NCBI RefSeq assembly: GCF_021190915.1
Contig: NZ_JAIOAP010000014.1
Span: forward strand, 1 to 64,000
Reading direction: 5' to 3'
Origin: Cohnella silvisoli
GTDB lineage: Bacteria; Bacillota; Bacilli; Paenibacillales; Paenibacillaceae
DNA length: 64,000 nucleotides
Positions within the stretch are counted from its first letter, which is position 1. Each line of letters begins with the position of its first letter. The notes beneath the pieces are model-generated. The model saw only the letters and a list, made by a program, of their open reading frames with translations. It was not told where the DNA came from and ran no database searches. A program made the position numbers and the translations under genes. Below are positions 52,769 to 61,481 of this stretch, in pieces.

Positions 52769-54301
52769 TCAATGGGAAGCGGCATAGGCTTCCATCTCCG
52801 CCTTCGGGTCATGCTTCTCGCGGCTCATGATGCAAGCAGCCGCAACGGCCAGAACCGCAGGGATGAGTCCCCAAGCGAATATATCCGAAATGGAAGAAGA
52901 CAACCCTTTCGAGATGGTGCCCAATGCTTGCTCCGGAATGAGAGCACGAGTAGACGGGGTCATAAGAACATAAGGATCTTTGAAATCGATGCCTTGAGGT
53001 ATGGCCGCTGAATCGCCTCCCGAGAACGATTCGATCAGTTTTCTCGTCATCGAATGACTTTGGAGTATCCCGAAGATGGTAATGCCCAGCATCATTCCAA
53101 GCGAACGAAGGAAATTTAAGGTGGCGGTTCCAGAACCCCTTTGATTCATCGGCAATGAGTGAAGCGCTGCATTAGTCAATACCGAGAATGAAGCACCGAT
53201 TCCGAGCCCCACCAGAATCATATACAGGGTGATGACAAGGCGGGAGGTATCTACAGATATCGTCGTCAACAGACCAAGTCCAGCCACAAGAAGGATTAAA
53301 GTTGCGATTATGATCGAGCGGTAAGACATTCGGGCCATCACAACTCCGCCCAATGTCGCAGTAACGACAGTTCCAAGCATCATGGGCAGAAGCACGAAGC
53401 CGGAGTTTGTAGCCGTCCCGCCGAGAACGCCTTGAATGAAGATCGGAATGTAAACTGAGGCTACGATGAATGCCGCCCCGCTTAAGAGCGCGACCATATT
53501 GCTAGTGGCATATAAGCGGTCCTGGAACATTTTGAACGAAATAATCGGCTCCTTGGCACGGGCTTCCACGAACAGGAACATCACGGTAAGAATCGTAAAT
53601 CCAGCGAACAAACCGATAATCTGAACCGAGTTCCAAGCATACATTTTGCCGCCGAGCTCTAGTGCGAATATGAGGCACACGATCGCTCCGACCAATGTGG
53701 CGGCACCGAGCCAATCGATACGCTGTTTGATGTGTACAAGAGATTCCTTGTAGTAATTGGCAACGAAGAACAACGAGGTAAGACCTATCGGCAGGTTGAT
53801 GTAGAAGATCCATTCCCAACTGATATAATCGGTTATATAAGCTCCTAGCATCGGTCCGAAGATACTCGACATGCCGAAGACGGCACCGAATAATCCCATG
53901 AGCTTGCCGCGGTTATCCGGAGAAACCGCATCGAACATGATCGTAAAGGCGATAGGAACTAGAGCGCCTCCGCCAGTCCCTTGGATTGCACGATAGATAC
54001 TTAGCTCGACGATAGAATGAGCTGTCCCGCATAGTATCGAGCCGAGCATAAACACGATGATGCCGAAGACGAAAAACCGTTTGCGCCCGTACATATCGGA
54101 CAGCTTACCGAAAATCGGCATCCCGGCCATTTCCGCTACCATGTATGCAGAGGTGACCCATACGAATTTGTCGAGTCCTCCAAGCTCACCCACGATCGTC
54201 CCCATTGCGGTCGCCACGATCGTATTATCCATGGAGGCCATCAGGATGGCGAGCAGGAGTCCAGCCACTACCATTCCCGTTTTGTTCTGACGCATTTTCA
54301 T
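52769..54301 (-). CDS. MFS transporter, DHA2 (EmrB/QacA) family
   Basis: The 510-residue membrane protein has 14 helices, opening MRQNKTGMVVAGLLLAILMA SMDNTIVATAMGTIVGELGG, with the motif A loop GKLSDMYGRKRFFVFGIIVF. The family exports drugs by proton antiport. I start at the ATG at 54301 (GAAGGG upstream). The TetR gene at 54749-55483 is nearby on the same strand. The 16-bp TGACA/TGTCA palindrome lies in its promoter region (54361), so regulation by a WYL-type protein is also possible. Confidence 0.85.
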   Translation of the reverse strand: MKMRQNKTGMVVAGLLLAILMASMDNTIVATAMGTIVGELGGLDKFVWVTSAYMVAEMAGMPIFGKLSDMYGRKRFFVFGIIVFMLGSILCGTAHSIVELSIYRAIQGTGGGALVPIAFTIMFDAVSPDNRGKLMGLFGAVFGMSSIFGPMLGAYITDYISWEWIFYINLPIGLTSLFFVANYYKESLVHIKQRIDWLGAATLVGAIVCLIFALELGGKMYAWNSVQIIGLFAGFTILTVMFLFVEARAKEPIISFKMFQDRLYATSNMVALLSGAAFIVASVYIPIFIQGVLGGTATNSGFVLLPMMLGTVVTATLGGVVMARMSYRSIIIATLILLVAGLGLLTTISVDTSRLVITLYMILVGLGIGASFSVLTNAALHSLPMNQRGSGTATLNFLRSLGMMLGITIFGILQSHSMTRKLIESFSGGDSAAIPQGIDFKDPYVLMTPSTRALIPEQALGTISKGLSSSISDIFAWGLIPAVLAVAAACIMSREKHDPKAEMEAYAASH

Positions 54302-54360
54302 TAAATATCTTCCCTTCGCAGTGATTTGCAATCTCTAACTTCAGTATAGACACCCAATAC

Positions 54361-54376
54361 TGACAGCATTATGTCA
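54361..54376. promoter_or_regulatory. operator-like palindrome TGACAGCATTATGTCA
   Basis: It is identical to the 16-mer at 16607-16622 ahead of a WYL regulator. Here it lies 60 bp before the MFS start. Confidence 0.6.
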
Positions 54377-54396
54377 GTGTTAGTCATGCCAATAAA

Positions 54397-54429
54397 AAAA
54401 GCGCACCCCATTGTGTGGATGCGCTTTTC
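54397..54429. terminator. hairpin terminator of the MNT remnant
   Basis: AAAAGCGCA-CC and GG-ATGCGCTTTT with A and T flanks on both strands; it can work in both directions. Confidence 0.7.
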
Positions 54430-54430
54430 T

Positions 54431-54703
54431 TTATTGGCGGGCAAGCGATGCCGCCTCTTCATTACTATAGATCATTACACCCTCTCTAATGATGTTTACC
54501 TTTAGAGAGTCATTGTCTAAATCATCGATCCTTACAATATCGATTTGATAAAGTCCTACAGCATCCCTTAACTTTGTATTTAAGGAAATGGGTATATTCG
54601 AACCAACTAGCGCTATGTCAATGTCAGAATTAGACTTAGCGTCGCCTCGAGCTCTTGATCCAAATAAAATGGCTTGTTCAACTGATCTTCTCTTTAGACA
54701 GGA
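54431..54703 (-). pseudogene. minimal nucleotidyltransferase (MNT) remnant
   Basis: A leftward frame without a start codon reads KRRSVEQAILFGSRARGDAK, then SNSDIDIALVGSNIPISLNT, and continues to IREGVMIYSNEEAASLARQ before the stop. The nucleotidyltransferase signature GS-x9-D-x-D is intact. MNT proteins pair with HEPN proteins as toxin-antitoxin systems. The first 20 or so residues are missing after a stop codon at 54704, and no HEPN partner lies beside it, so it is a remnant. Confidence 0.75.
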
Positions 54704-54748
54704 TCATTACTATTCTTGTCCTAATTTTTTCCGGAAGATCGTACATTT

Positions 54749-55483
54749 CTACGGATCACCTCGGTTAGTCTTACCCGACGAAAGCTTCAATGAAAAACCG
54801 TCTATTATGACTCCCAATCCAAACTGGAACTCTTGCTTCCAATCGGTGCTCGTCGTATAGGGCGCTAGACGAATCATATTCGGAAACTGCTCTTCCGGTA
54901 GATGGCGATGGAACTGGCTATATTGCTCCCCCAATTCTTCAACCGCCGTATCCCCTTTGCCTGCAAGGTCGACGAGTTGTCCTTCTTCAGCTACGAACCC
55001 AAGCACGTAATTTTTCAGCATCGCTGCCATCCAAGGGATCTGGCTGTCTTGAAAACCTGCCGAAACGAATAGTTGAAAAAGCTTTTCAATTTGCGTCAAA
55101 CGGCCATACCCTAACGCTAGAGCGGAATTGAATATCTCTACAGCATCTCTGTGCGAATGAAGCAGCTTTCGGAAATTCCCGCACCACTGAACGATCTGTT
55201 CTTCCCAAGGCAGAGACGGATCGGGCTCAATCATATTCTCGCTTATTTTATCGCCGAGCCATTGAAGCAACTCGTCTTTATCCTTGACGTGATAGTATAG
55301 CGAAGCGGTTTTTACTTGTAGTCGATCCGCTATTTTCCGCATGCTTAAATCCCTCAGACCTATCTCGTTTAACAATTGCAGCGCCGTTTGAATGATACGC
55401 GTCCGATCCAGCGGAATATGAGCGGGTTCGCTCTCTTCCGTACCGAGGATATGACTTGGAGGATGAATTCGTCTTCTCGCCAT
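54749..55483 (-). CDS. TetR/AcrR-family regulator
   Basis: The 244-residue repressor has a TetR HTH (RTRIIQTALQLLNEIGLRDL, IADRLQVKTASLYYHVKDKD) and the TetR_C-type helical core typical of the tetracycline-repressor subgroup. GGGGAAATC precedes the ATG. It is divergent from the hypothetical gene at 55589, and the palindromes between them are likely operators. It may control that gene, itself and possibly the nearby MFS gene. Confidence 0.85.
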   Translation of the reverse strand: MARRRIHPPSHILGTEESEPAHIPLDRTRIIQTALQLLNEIGLRDLSMRKIADRLQVKTASLYYHVKDKDELLQWLGDKISENMIEPDPSLPWEEQIVQWCGNFRKLLHSHRDAVEIFNSALALGYGRLTQIEKLFQLFVSAGFQDSQIPWMAAMLKNYVLGFVAEEGQLVDLAGKGDTAVEELGEQYSQFHRHLPEEQFPNMIRLAPYTTSTDWKQEFQFGLGVIIDGFSLKLSSGKTNRGDP

Positions 55484-55537
55484 AAAGATTTCCCCTTTCC
55501 CTTGACAAGTATATCACGCGCGTTTATTCTAATGCTA

Positions 55538-55567
55538 TTAGATTAATCTAACATCGTTAGATTAACA
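55538..55567. promoter_or_regulatory. TetR operator candidates
   Basis: The perfect palindrome TTAGATTAATCTAA (55538-55551) is followed by GTTAGATTAAC (55557-55567). Both lie between the TetR gene and the divergent gene. Confidence 0.7.
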
Positions 55568-55588
55568 ACGAAAAGGAGTCTACAACAA

Positions 55589-56317
55589 ATGAAAACTTTA
55601 CAACAATTTCTTGCGGGCAAGCCCGAGGTAACCATTCACACGCTAGTCAAGTTTATGAACCAGCAATTATCGGAAATATGGGAGAATGTATTACAGGAAA
55701 ATAAAGCTGAACTTACCCAGATGTTTGCCGAGTACGGTGACCGCGCTTATGGGGCATACATCCATAAATTCATGGCCCCGATTGGTGAGCAGATCAACGA
55801 AACGGGGTACGCGATGAGATCCGGTTTCAACTTATCCGATTCCTTTGAGAACTGGGGACCGCCGGAAGAGCGTGAGCGCTGCGCTTGGTACGTCATCAAG
55901 AATAAGGACGGTGACCCGCTTGGAACGGCCGTCCTTCAGATTTATCATTCCCATACCCGATTCGATATTCCTCAAGCTCCCCATTTCTTTGCTCTGGAGG
56001 AAACGGAACGGGAAGCCATAATGAATGCCCTATCGTTTGCGGCAACGCGTATTCACGGAAATATTTCCAGCTATCAAGCCGTTGCTTCCGACGAACTCAT
56101 CGAAAAATGGGAATATGGTACGGACACCGGATTGGGCGATTATCTGAAAACCTATAGCGGGCAAACTCGTTACGGGTATATCGATCATGTACTTTCCGCA
56201 TGGGGACGCAACGGTTGGGAGTTGGTTTCCATTACCCCGCACAATGACCTTTTAGTCGGTTTCTTCAAACGTCCTCTAATCGAATGTCAACTGGAGCCAG
56301 CTATGATCACGGATTAG
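55589..56317 (+). CDS. hypothetical protein, DUF6022-like
   Basis: This is a 242-residue soluble protein with no signal peptide. Conserved-looking blocks are ENWGPPEERERCAWYVIKNK, FDIPQAPHFFALEETEREAI and TRYGYIDHVLSAWGRNGWEL VSITPHNDLLVGFFKRP. I believe it matches the DUF6022 group known from Bacillales, but I could not confirm it. No catalytic motif is evident. AAGGAG precedes the ATG. It is divergent from the TetR gene whose operators overlap its promoter, so it is likely a target of that repressor. Confidence 0.6.
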   Translation: MKTLQQFLAGKPEVTIHTLVKFMNQQLSEIWENVLQENKAELTQMFAEYGDRAYGAYIHKFMAPIGEQINETGYAMRSGFNLSDSFENWGPPEERERCAWYVIKNKDGDPLGTAVLQIYHSHTRFDIPQAPHFFALEETEREAIMNALSFAATRIHGNISSYQAVASDELIEKWEYGTDTGLGDYLKTYSGQTRYGYIDHVLSAWGRNGWELVSITPHNDLLVGFFKRPLIECQLEPAMITD

Positions 56318-56454
56318 ATTGGGTGCGCAGGCTGTCTGGTACGGCCTATTTTTTGTATAATTAGATCAATTAGAACCTGTTAACGGAAAGCACGCAATGA
56401 CAGGATTGCTCGATAAGTCAGTGATAGGATGATTAACAAAGGGAGGTGATGCGG

Positions 56455-57315
56455 TTGGATTGGCTAATACGGATGAAAGATGCCCTTGACTTGATGGAGT
56501 TGAAGATGGAGGAGCGTCTGGATATCGAAGAAATTGCAAAGGCGGCTTATGTGTCCCCTTTTCATTTTCAACGTATGTTTCACATGATCACCGGTATGAC
56601 TATCGCCGAATATACGCGTAAACGCAAACTAACGTTAGCGGCGCAGGAGCTCGCCATGACTTCATCCAAGGTACTGGACGTAGCGCTTAAATACGGCTAT
56701 GACTCTCCGGAGTCCTTCTCCAAAGCATTTCGCAAAATCCACGGCATTTCGCCCTCGGAAGCCCGTAATTCGGGCGTTAGCCTTAAAGCCTTTCCCCGCA
56801 TCTCCTTTCATCTATCACTGAAGGGAGACAAGGATATGGATTATCGAATTGTGGAAAAAGAGGCTTTCACGGTTATCGGCAAGTCTATTCAAACAACGTG
56901 GGAGGATGGAAAACAGACACGCCAAATCCCGAAGTTCTGGGAGGAATGTCATCGAGACGGCACGGTTGCCAAACTAAGCTCAATCGGGAACGAAGGGAAT
57001 TTGTTTGGAATCTGCTTGAACATGCAACCGGAAAAGGGAGATTTCTCTTATATGATTGCATGTCAAACCGATCTCACATCCGGTAAGGAAGGGCTCTCTT
57101 TGCGGACGATACCTGCCTCTACTTGGGCAATATTCCCCTCTATCGGCCCGCTGCCTGGAGCCATCCAGGGCGTGTTCGCCCGGATCTTCCAAGAATGGTT
57201 CCCAGCTACCGGTTACGAACACTCCGGAGCGCCTGAATTGGAGGTATATCCTCTGGGAGATACCACGGCGGAAAACTATCGGTGCGAGGTATGGATTCCT
57301 ATTGTGAAGAAATAA
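56455..57315 (+). CDS. AraC regulator with GyrI-like effector domain
   Basis: This is a 286-residue protein. The N-terminal AraC double HTH (about 1-105) contains LDIEEIAKAAYVSPFHFQRM and VLDVALKYGYDSPESFSKAF RKIHGISPSEAR. The C-terminal GyrI/SOUL-like effector-binding domain (about 130-286) contains MDYRIVEKEAFTVIGKSIQT and ends with ENYRCEVWIPIVKK. It belongs to the Rob/TipA/YdeE-type group that binds small hydrophobic molecules. TTG at 56455 after GGGAGGTGATGCGG is the best start; a GTG or ATG 6-9 bases upstream is possible. Confidence 0.85.
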   Translation: MDWLIRMKDALDLMELKMEERLDIEEIAKAAYVSPFHFQRMFHMITGMTIAEYTRKRKLTLAAQELAMTSSKVLDVALKYGYDSPESFSKAFRKIHGISPSEARNSGVSLKAFPRISFHLSLKGDKDMDYRIVEKEAFTVIGKSIQTTWEDGKQTRQIPKFWEECHRDGTVAKLSSIGNEGNLFGICLNMQPEKGDFSYMIACQTDLTSGKEGLSLRTIPASTWAIFPSIGPLPGAIQGVFARIFQEWFPATGYEHSGAPELEVYPLGDTTAENYRCEVWIPIVKK

Positions 57316-57327
57316 TTTCAATAATTA

Positions 57328-57370
57328 AGGGCTGCCCCTCAGGTCTCGCGACCACAGGGGACAGCCCTTT
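57328..57370. terminator. bidirectional terminator
   Basis: AAGGGCTG-CCCCT and AGGGG-CAGCCCTT form a long stem between the convergent AraC and reductase genes. Confidence 0.8.
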
Positions 57371-57390
57371 CCATTTGCGGCAATCGAGCC

Positions 57391-58029
57391 TTATTCAGAC
57401 TCGGACACAAGCGTGAACCGGGAATTGATATGCTTCGGGTTTTCAATTTCATCGACGATCGCAATGGCGAAATCGGCATAGCTCAAATGACTTTCTCCCT
57501 TAGAATTCACGATCAGGTTGTCTTTTCCCGTTTGATAGGAACCAGTCCGCTTACCTGCTGGGTTGAAGAAAGCTGCCGGGCTCACGAATGTCCATTTAAT
57601 ACCGGAATACTTTAAATCTTCAAGGTTAGCGGCCTGACTGGACGCAGTCGCTTTATAGAGATCCGGAAATTCCGGCGTATCGACCAAACGAACCGTTTGG
57701 GCTTCGTCAACATAGAGGCTTCCTGCACCGCCTACCACGATTAATCGGGTGTCCGGCGATCCCTGGATTGCTGCAATAAGCGCTTTTCCAGCTTCTGCGT
57801 GCAGATGCTCTTGCCCATGAGGAGCGCCAAAAGCATTCACGACCACGTCGAACGCTGCTGCATCTTTCGCAGCCAAATCAAAAATATCTTTCTCGATTAC
57901 CGCCACGTTAGACTCGCGTACTTTCGCCGCATCGCGAACGATTGCCGTTACTTCATGTCCTCTAGCTGCCGCTTCTTTGATGATTAAGGATCCCGCTTTG
58001 CCGCTTGCTCCGATAACTCCGATTTTCAT
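57391..58029 (-). CDS. NAD(P)-binding atypical SDR (YwnB-like)
   Basis: The 212-residue protein has the GxxGxxG dinucleotide motif IGVIGASGKAGSLIIKEAAA and a terminal HINSRFTLVSE. It is typical of the atypical short-chain dehydrogenases in which an NmrA-like fold binds NAD(P)H. It is the partner of the Rrf2 gene upstream, an arrangement like B. subtilis ywnB/ywnA. A TTGTAAC-N7-GTTACAA palindrome precedes it. Expected: NADPH-dependent reductase or redox sensor; substrate unknown. Confidence 0.8.
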   Translation of the reverse strand: MKIGVIGASGKAGSLIIKEAAARGHEVTAIVRDAAKVRESNVAVIEKDIFDLAAKDAAAFDVVVNAFGAPHGQEHLHAEAGKALIAAIQGSPDTRLIVVGGAGSLYVDEAQTVRLVDTPEFPDLYKATASSQAANLEDLKYSGIKWTFVSPAAFFNPAGKRTGSYQTGKDNLIVNSKGESHLSYADFAIAIVDEIENPKHINSRFTLVSESE

Positions 58030-58067
58030 TGATTACAAACCTCCATTAAGTAGTTTCGAAAGGGGGA

Positions 58068-58090
58068 GTTGTAACATCAAAAGTTACAAC
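58068..58090 (-). promoter_or_regulatory. Rrf2 operator upstream of the reductase gene
   Basis: GTTGTAAC and GTTACAAC flank ATCAAAA. The same half-sites occur at 58565-58585 before the rrf2 gene, so this is probably the second target of that regulator. Confidence 0.75.
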
Positions 58091-58110
58091 AGGGCGAAAA
58101 AAAATTAGTG

Positions 58111-58548
58111 TTAAACCTTGGACTTAATCTGTTGTGACAGAACGGAAACCAATTCATCCATCGTGATGTCCGAGAGAATCTTCTCCATCGCGTCCTGTGC
58201 ACGTGCCAGCAGTATCTCCAGCACGGCTTGGATGTTGGCGCCGACCGAACACTCCGGGTTTGGCTGCTCATGAATGTGAAATAGCCGTCCCTCTTCCACG
58301 ACGTCGACAGCACGATACACTTCCAACAAATGGATTTCGTCCAAGCCCTTCGCCAAGAAAGACCCGCCGCTTCCGGCACGAACCGTAACCAATCCAGCCT
58401 TTTTAAGTTGCCCCAACACTCTCCGAATAATTACGGGATTCGTTCCGACGCTTCCGGCAATCCATTCTGATGTGCAGTGGGCGCTTGGCGTAATAGCCAG
58501 CAACGATAATATGTGTACGGCTATGGAAAAACGGCTGCTGATCTTCAT
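58111..58548 (-). CDS. Rrf2-family transcriptional regulator (YwnA-like)
   Basis: The 145-residue winged-helix protein (MKISSRFSIAVHILSLLAIT, SVGTNPVIIRRVLGQLKKAG LVTVRAGSGGSFL) lacks the iron-sulfur Cys cluster of IscR/NsrR; only two isolated cysteines (PSAHCTS, NPECSVGA) are present. It resembles YwnA, which reacts to electrophiles, possibly through such cysteines (inference). I start at 58548 (MKISSRFS) after AAAGGG. The downstream reductase is its partner. Confidence 0.85.
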   Translation of the reverse strand: MKISSRFSIAVHILSLLAITPSAHCTSEWIAGSVGTNPVIIRRVLGQLKKAGLVTVRAGSGGSFLAKGLDEIHLLEVYRAVDVVEEGRLFHIHEQPNPECSVGANIQAVLEILLARAQDAMEKILSDITMDELVSVLSQQIKSKV

Positions 58549-58564
58549 GTGTAACACCCTTTCG

Positions 58565-58585
58565 TTGTAACCATTATAGTTACAA
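58565..58585 (-). promoter_or_regulatory. Rrf2 operator ahead of the rrf2 gene
   Basis: TTGTAAC and GTTACAA flank CATTATA, just upstream of the Rrf2 start. It overlaps the last codons of the SulP gene and matches the site at 58068. Confidence 0.75.
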
Positions 58586-60319
58586 TTCTACATCCCTGTC
58601 AAGCGGCCTTCCGCCTTTCGAAAGTACCGTACATTCGCGGAACGCAAAATGCTTGCAACCCAAACACTTGTTGTTATCCAATCGGGTTAATGCATAATTG
58701 ATGGCTTCACCTGTATGTGCAAATAGGTGTTCCGCCCCTATAAACTCATACAAACCGGTTTTCTTCAACACTTCCAAAGGCTGAGGTTGGACTCCCGATA
58801 GCAGCATCAGTCCGCCCGTTTTCTCGAAGTGCTTCACCAAACTGGCTAAATTGGATTCTCCCGTCGTATCCATGAAGGGGACTTTCCCCATGCGCAGCAG
58901 TAAAATTCCGGATCTCTGATGGATCGTGTCCATAATCGATTTCTCAAACATATTCGCAGCACCGAAGAACAAGGGGCCTTCAATCGTATAAATGCTGATT
59001 TGAGGACAATCATGTCCTTCATATACCATATGAGCCTGCACTTTCTCGTGTTTATTGTTCGGATCGGGCAATACTTTGGCAACCGTCAACAATTCGCCCA
59101 TTCTCTTCACGAATAAAATAACGGCAAGGATTAAGCCGATTTCTACCGCTGTCGTTAAATTCGTGAATACGGTCAGCAAGAACGTAATCAGAAGTACGAT
59201 GGAGTCGCTCGTTTTTGTTTTTAACACATGCGCGAATTCTTTCCGCTCGCTCATATTCCATGCAACCAGCATTAGAATGGGAGCCATACTTGCAAGGGGA
59301 ATATGGGACGCGTAAGGAGCGAATAAAATGAGGGTCAGAAAAACGACAATGCCATGAATGATACCGGAAAAAGGAGAGACGGCCCCATTTTTAATATTGG
59401 TCGCCGTCCGTGCTATGGCTCCCGTCGCCGGAATACCCCCGAATAATGGAACCGCCATATTCGCGATGCCTTGCCCGATCAGCTCTCGGTTGCTGTTATG
59501 ACGACTGCCGGCCATGCCATCGGCAACAACAGCCGATAATAAGGATTCTATACCGCCCAACATGGCAATAATAAAGGCCGGACGAATTAAAGTCTGAATC
59601 CGATCCCAGGTTATTTCCGGCAGATGAAAATGGGGCAGCGTGCTTGGAATGGCGCCGAAGGAAGACCCGATCGTCGCTACGTGTCCTTGGAAGAACAATG
59701 CGGCAACAACGCTAGAAACGACAAGCCCCACTAAAGATCCTGGAACTTTAGGCAGAAGTCTCGGCGTGAATACGATAACCGCCAGACTGATTCCCGCGGT
59801 TGCAACGCTGTAAATATTAATAGTCGCGATATGCATCGTAATTTCTTTCATATTCGGCAAGAAACCTTCGTGTTTCTCAATACCGCTCAGTCCTAGAAAA
59901 TTGACGATTTGCCCGCTGAAAATAATGACTGCAATACCTGCCGTAAATCCGATCGTGACGGGCCGGGGAATAAACTTGATGAGCAAACCAAGCTTAAACA
60001 CCCCCATTAGAACTAGAATAATCCCCGCCAGGAAACCGGCAACCAGTAGATTTTCGTAGCCATACTGCATAACGATAGCGAAGAGAATCGGAATAAACGC
60101 TCCCGTAGGACCCCCGATTTGGAATTTGGAACCTCCGAATAGGGAAATGATAATGCCTGCTATTATCGTCGTATATATCCCATATTCGGGTTTGACTCCG
60201 GAAGCAATAGCAAACGCCATTCCGAGTGGAATGGCGATAATGCCTACAATCAGACCCGATATAAGATCCTTACGCATAGCGGATGCATGGTATCCTTCAA
60301 ATCTTCCCTTCCATCTCAT
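58580..60319 (-). CDS. SulP/SLC26-type anion transporter with STAS domain
   Basis: The 579-residue transporter has 12-14 helices with the SulP signature (SGLIVGIIAIPLGMAFAIAS, KFQIGGPTGAFIPILFAIVM) and a C-terminal STAS domain near 445-555 (GPLFFGAANMFEKSIMDTIH, KVPFMDTTGESNLASL). It ends with a Cys-rich tail (CLGCKHFAFREC). Sulfate, bicarbonate or other oxyanions are possible substrates. I start at the ATG at 60319. An ArsR gene lies 36 bases upstream on the same strand, and an AT-rich palindrome follows it. Confidence 0.85.
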   Translation of the reverse strand: MRWKGRFEGYHASAMRKDLISGLIVGIIAIPLGMAFAIASGVKPEYGIYTTIIAGIIISLFGGSKFQIGGPTGAFIPILFAIVMQYGYENLLVAGFLAGIILVLMGVFKLGLLIKFIPRPVTIGFTAGIAVIIFSGQIVNFLGLSGIEKHEGFLPNMKEITMHIATINIYSVATAGISLAVIVFTPRLLPKVPGSLVGLVVSSVVAALFFQGHVATIGSSFGAIPSTLPHFHLPEITWDRIQTLIRPAFIIAMLGGIESLLSAVVADGMAGSRHNSNRELIGQGIANMAVPLFGGIPATGAIARTATNIKNGAVSPFSGIIHGIVVFLTLILFAPYASHIPLASMAPILMLVAWNMSERKEFAHVLKTKTSDSIVLLITFLLTVFTNLTTAVEIGLILAVILFVKRMGELLTVAKVLPDPNNKHEKVQAHMVYEGHDCPQISIYTIEGPLFFGAANMFEKSIMDTIHQRSGILLLRMGKVPFMDTTGESNLASLVKHFEKTGGLMLLSGVQPQPLEVLKKTGLYEFIGAEHLFAHTGEAINYALTRLDNNKCLGCKHFAFRECTVLSKGGRPLDRDVEL

Positions 60320-60341
60320 TCGCTGTACCCTTCTTCTATTC

Positions 60342-60365
60342 ATATATTTGATTATTTGAATATAT
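60342..60365 (-). promoter_or_regulatory. ArsR operator candidate
   Basis: ATATATT and AATATAT form arms around a 10-base interior between the ArsR and SulP genes, as typical for ArsR-type sites. Its location also argues against starting SulP farther upstream. Confidence 0.5.
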
Positions 60366-60421
60366 AAGAAATGATACTCCCGCAACTCTCCGAAGTCAAT
60401 TACAATAATCGATCTTTTCGT

Positions 60422-60751
60422 TTATGGCTCATTTCGAATGACTTCGAGCAATGAAATCGCATCAACAAGATGATTATCGAAAATCTGCTTAGCTACCGCC
60501 AATAGGTCTTTAATCAACGGATCCCGTAACGAGTAAATGACGGAAGTCCCGTCTTTTATTCCATAGACGACATTTTTATTCCGTAATACGGCCAGTTGCT
60601 GAGACATAGCGGAGCCTTCCGACCCTAAAATGCTTTGAAGCTCATTCACATTCTTATCCCCATCGCATAGAACTTCAAGGATTCGGATTCTCAATGGGTG
60701 AGCCAAAGCTTTAAAGAAATCCGCTTTAAACTGGTGAATATTCTGGTTCAT
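60422..60751 (-). CDS. ArsR-family HTH regulator
   Basis: The 109-residue winged-helix repressor (FFKALAHPLRIRILEVLCDG, QSILGSEGSAMSQQLAVLRN KNVVYGIKDGTSVIYSLRDP) lacks the CxC metal-binding pair of ArsR/SmtB; its single Cys (VLCDG) is in the helix-3 region, so it may respond to oxidant or another signal. ArsR-SulP pairs are common in Bacillales. It probably represses the downstream SulP gene through the AT-rich palindrome. Confidence 0.85.
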   Translation of the reverse strand: MNQNIHQFKADFFKALAHPLRIRILEVLCDGDKNVNELQSILGSEGSAMSQQLAVLRNKNVVYGIKDGTSVIYSLRDPLIKDLLAVAKQIFDNHLVDAISLLEVIRNEP

Positions 60752-60842
60752 GGCACATGCCCCTTAAACTTTGGAATATAGGAATACAATAGCACATTGC
60801 CGTTAATCATGCTTCCGTTGTATGCTTATCAGAAAGGAATGG

Positions 60843-61457
60843 ATGCGAATGCCCAGCTTTACGATCAACGATCAATCAGTCAAAAACTCGCAACCCATTC
60901 AGGAATCAAGGCAGAAAATAAGCAAGAAGGCTGTCATTGACCTTGGCATGAATTGTTTGCAGGAGATCGGCTCCGACCCCATTTGTAAGGTTTGTATTTC
61001 ACACGGCGGTTCCTGCTGCAGCGGTTGCAGCCATCTTAAGAATGGAACTGGCTGCACGCTTCGTAATACGAGCTGTACCGCTTGGTTATGCGGTTTCCTC
61101 AAATACGTATTGTTTGAAACCGGACATTTGCAGGAATGGAATGATTTTTGGGACCAGGTGCCTGGGCAAGATCATCGTAAGGATTTTACCCCGGAATATT
61201 TTTATATCCAAAAGTCACTGCACGTTCAACCCATGGGAGATCTTAGCGAAGCCCTGGCATCCGACTTGAAGGAACTGCTCCGAACACATATTACGATCGG
61301 CTTCATCTTTGAACTAAGAGAGAAACTCGATAGATACATCGATCAATTCCTGTATTACAAAGCTGATTCCGCAAAGCAGACTAGGATAATAAGGAATATC
61401 GCTCATTTATCCATCCACTTCCCTCGATTTCACAAAGCATTAAGTGAATATAAATAA
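60843..61457 (+). CDS. cysteine-rich conserved hypothetical protein
   Basis: The 204-residue protein has a cluster of ten cysteines at about 45-85 (CKVCISHGGSCCSGCSHLKN, GCTLRNTSCTAWLCGFLKYV), a possible zinc or Fe-S site. A helical domain of about 110 residues follows with no known motif (FTPEYFYIQKSLHVQP, then REKLDRYIDQFLYYKA). I do not recognise the family. AAAGGAATGG precedes the ATG at 60843 or 60849. It is divergent from the ArsR gene. Confidence 0.65.
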   Translation: MRMPSFTINDQSVKNSQPIQESRQKISKKAVIDLGMNCLQEIGSDPICKVCISHGGSCCSGCSHLKNGTGCTLRNTSCTAWLCGFLKYVLFETGHLQEWNDFWDQVPGQDHRKDFTPEYFYIQKSLHVQPMGDLSEALASDLKELLRTHITIGFIFELREKLDRYIDQFLYYKADSAKQTRIIRNIAHLSIHFPRFHKALSEYK

Positions 61458-61481
61458 GCGTCACCGGTCCCGAGTAAGAGT

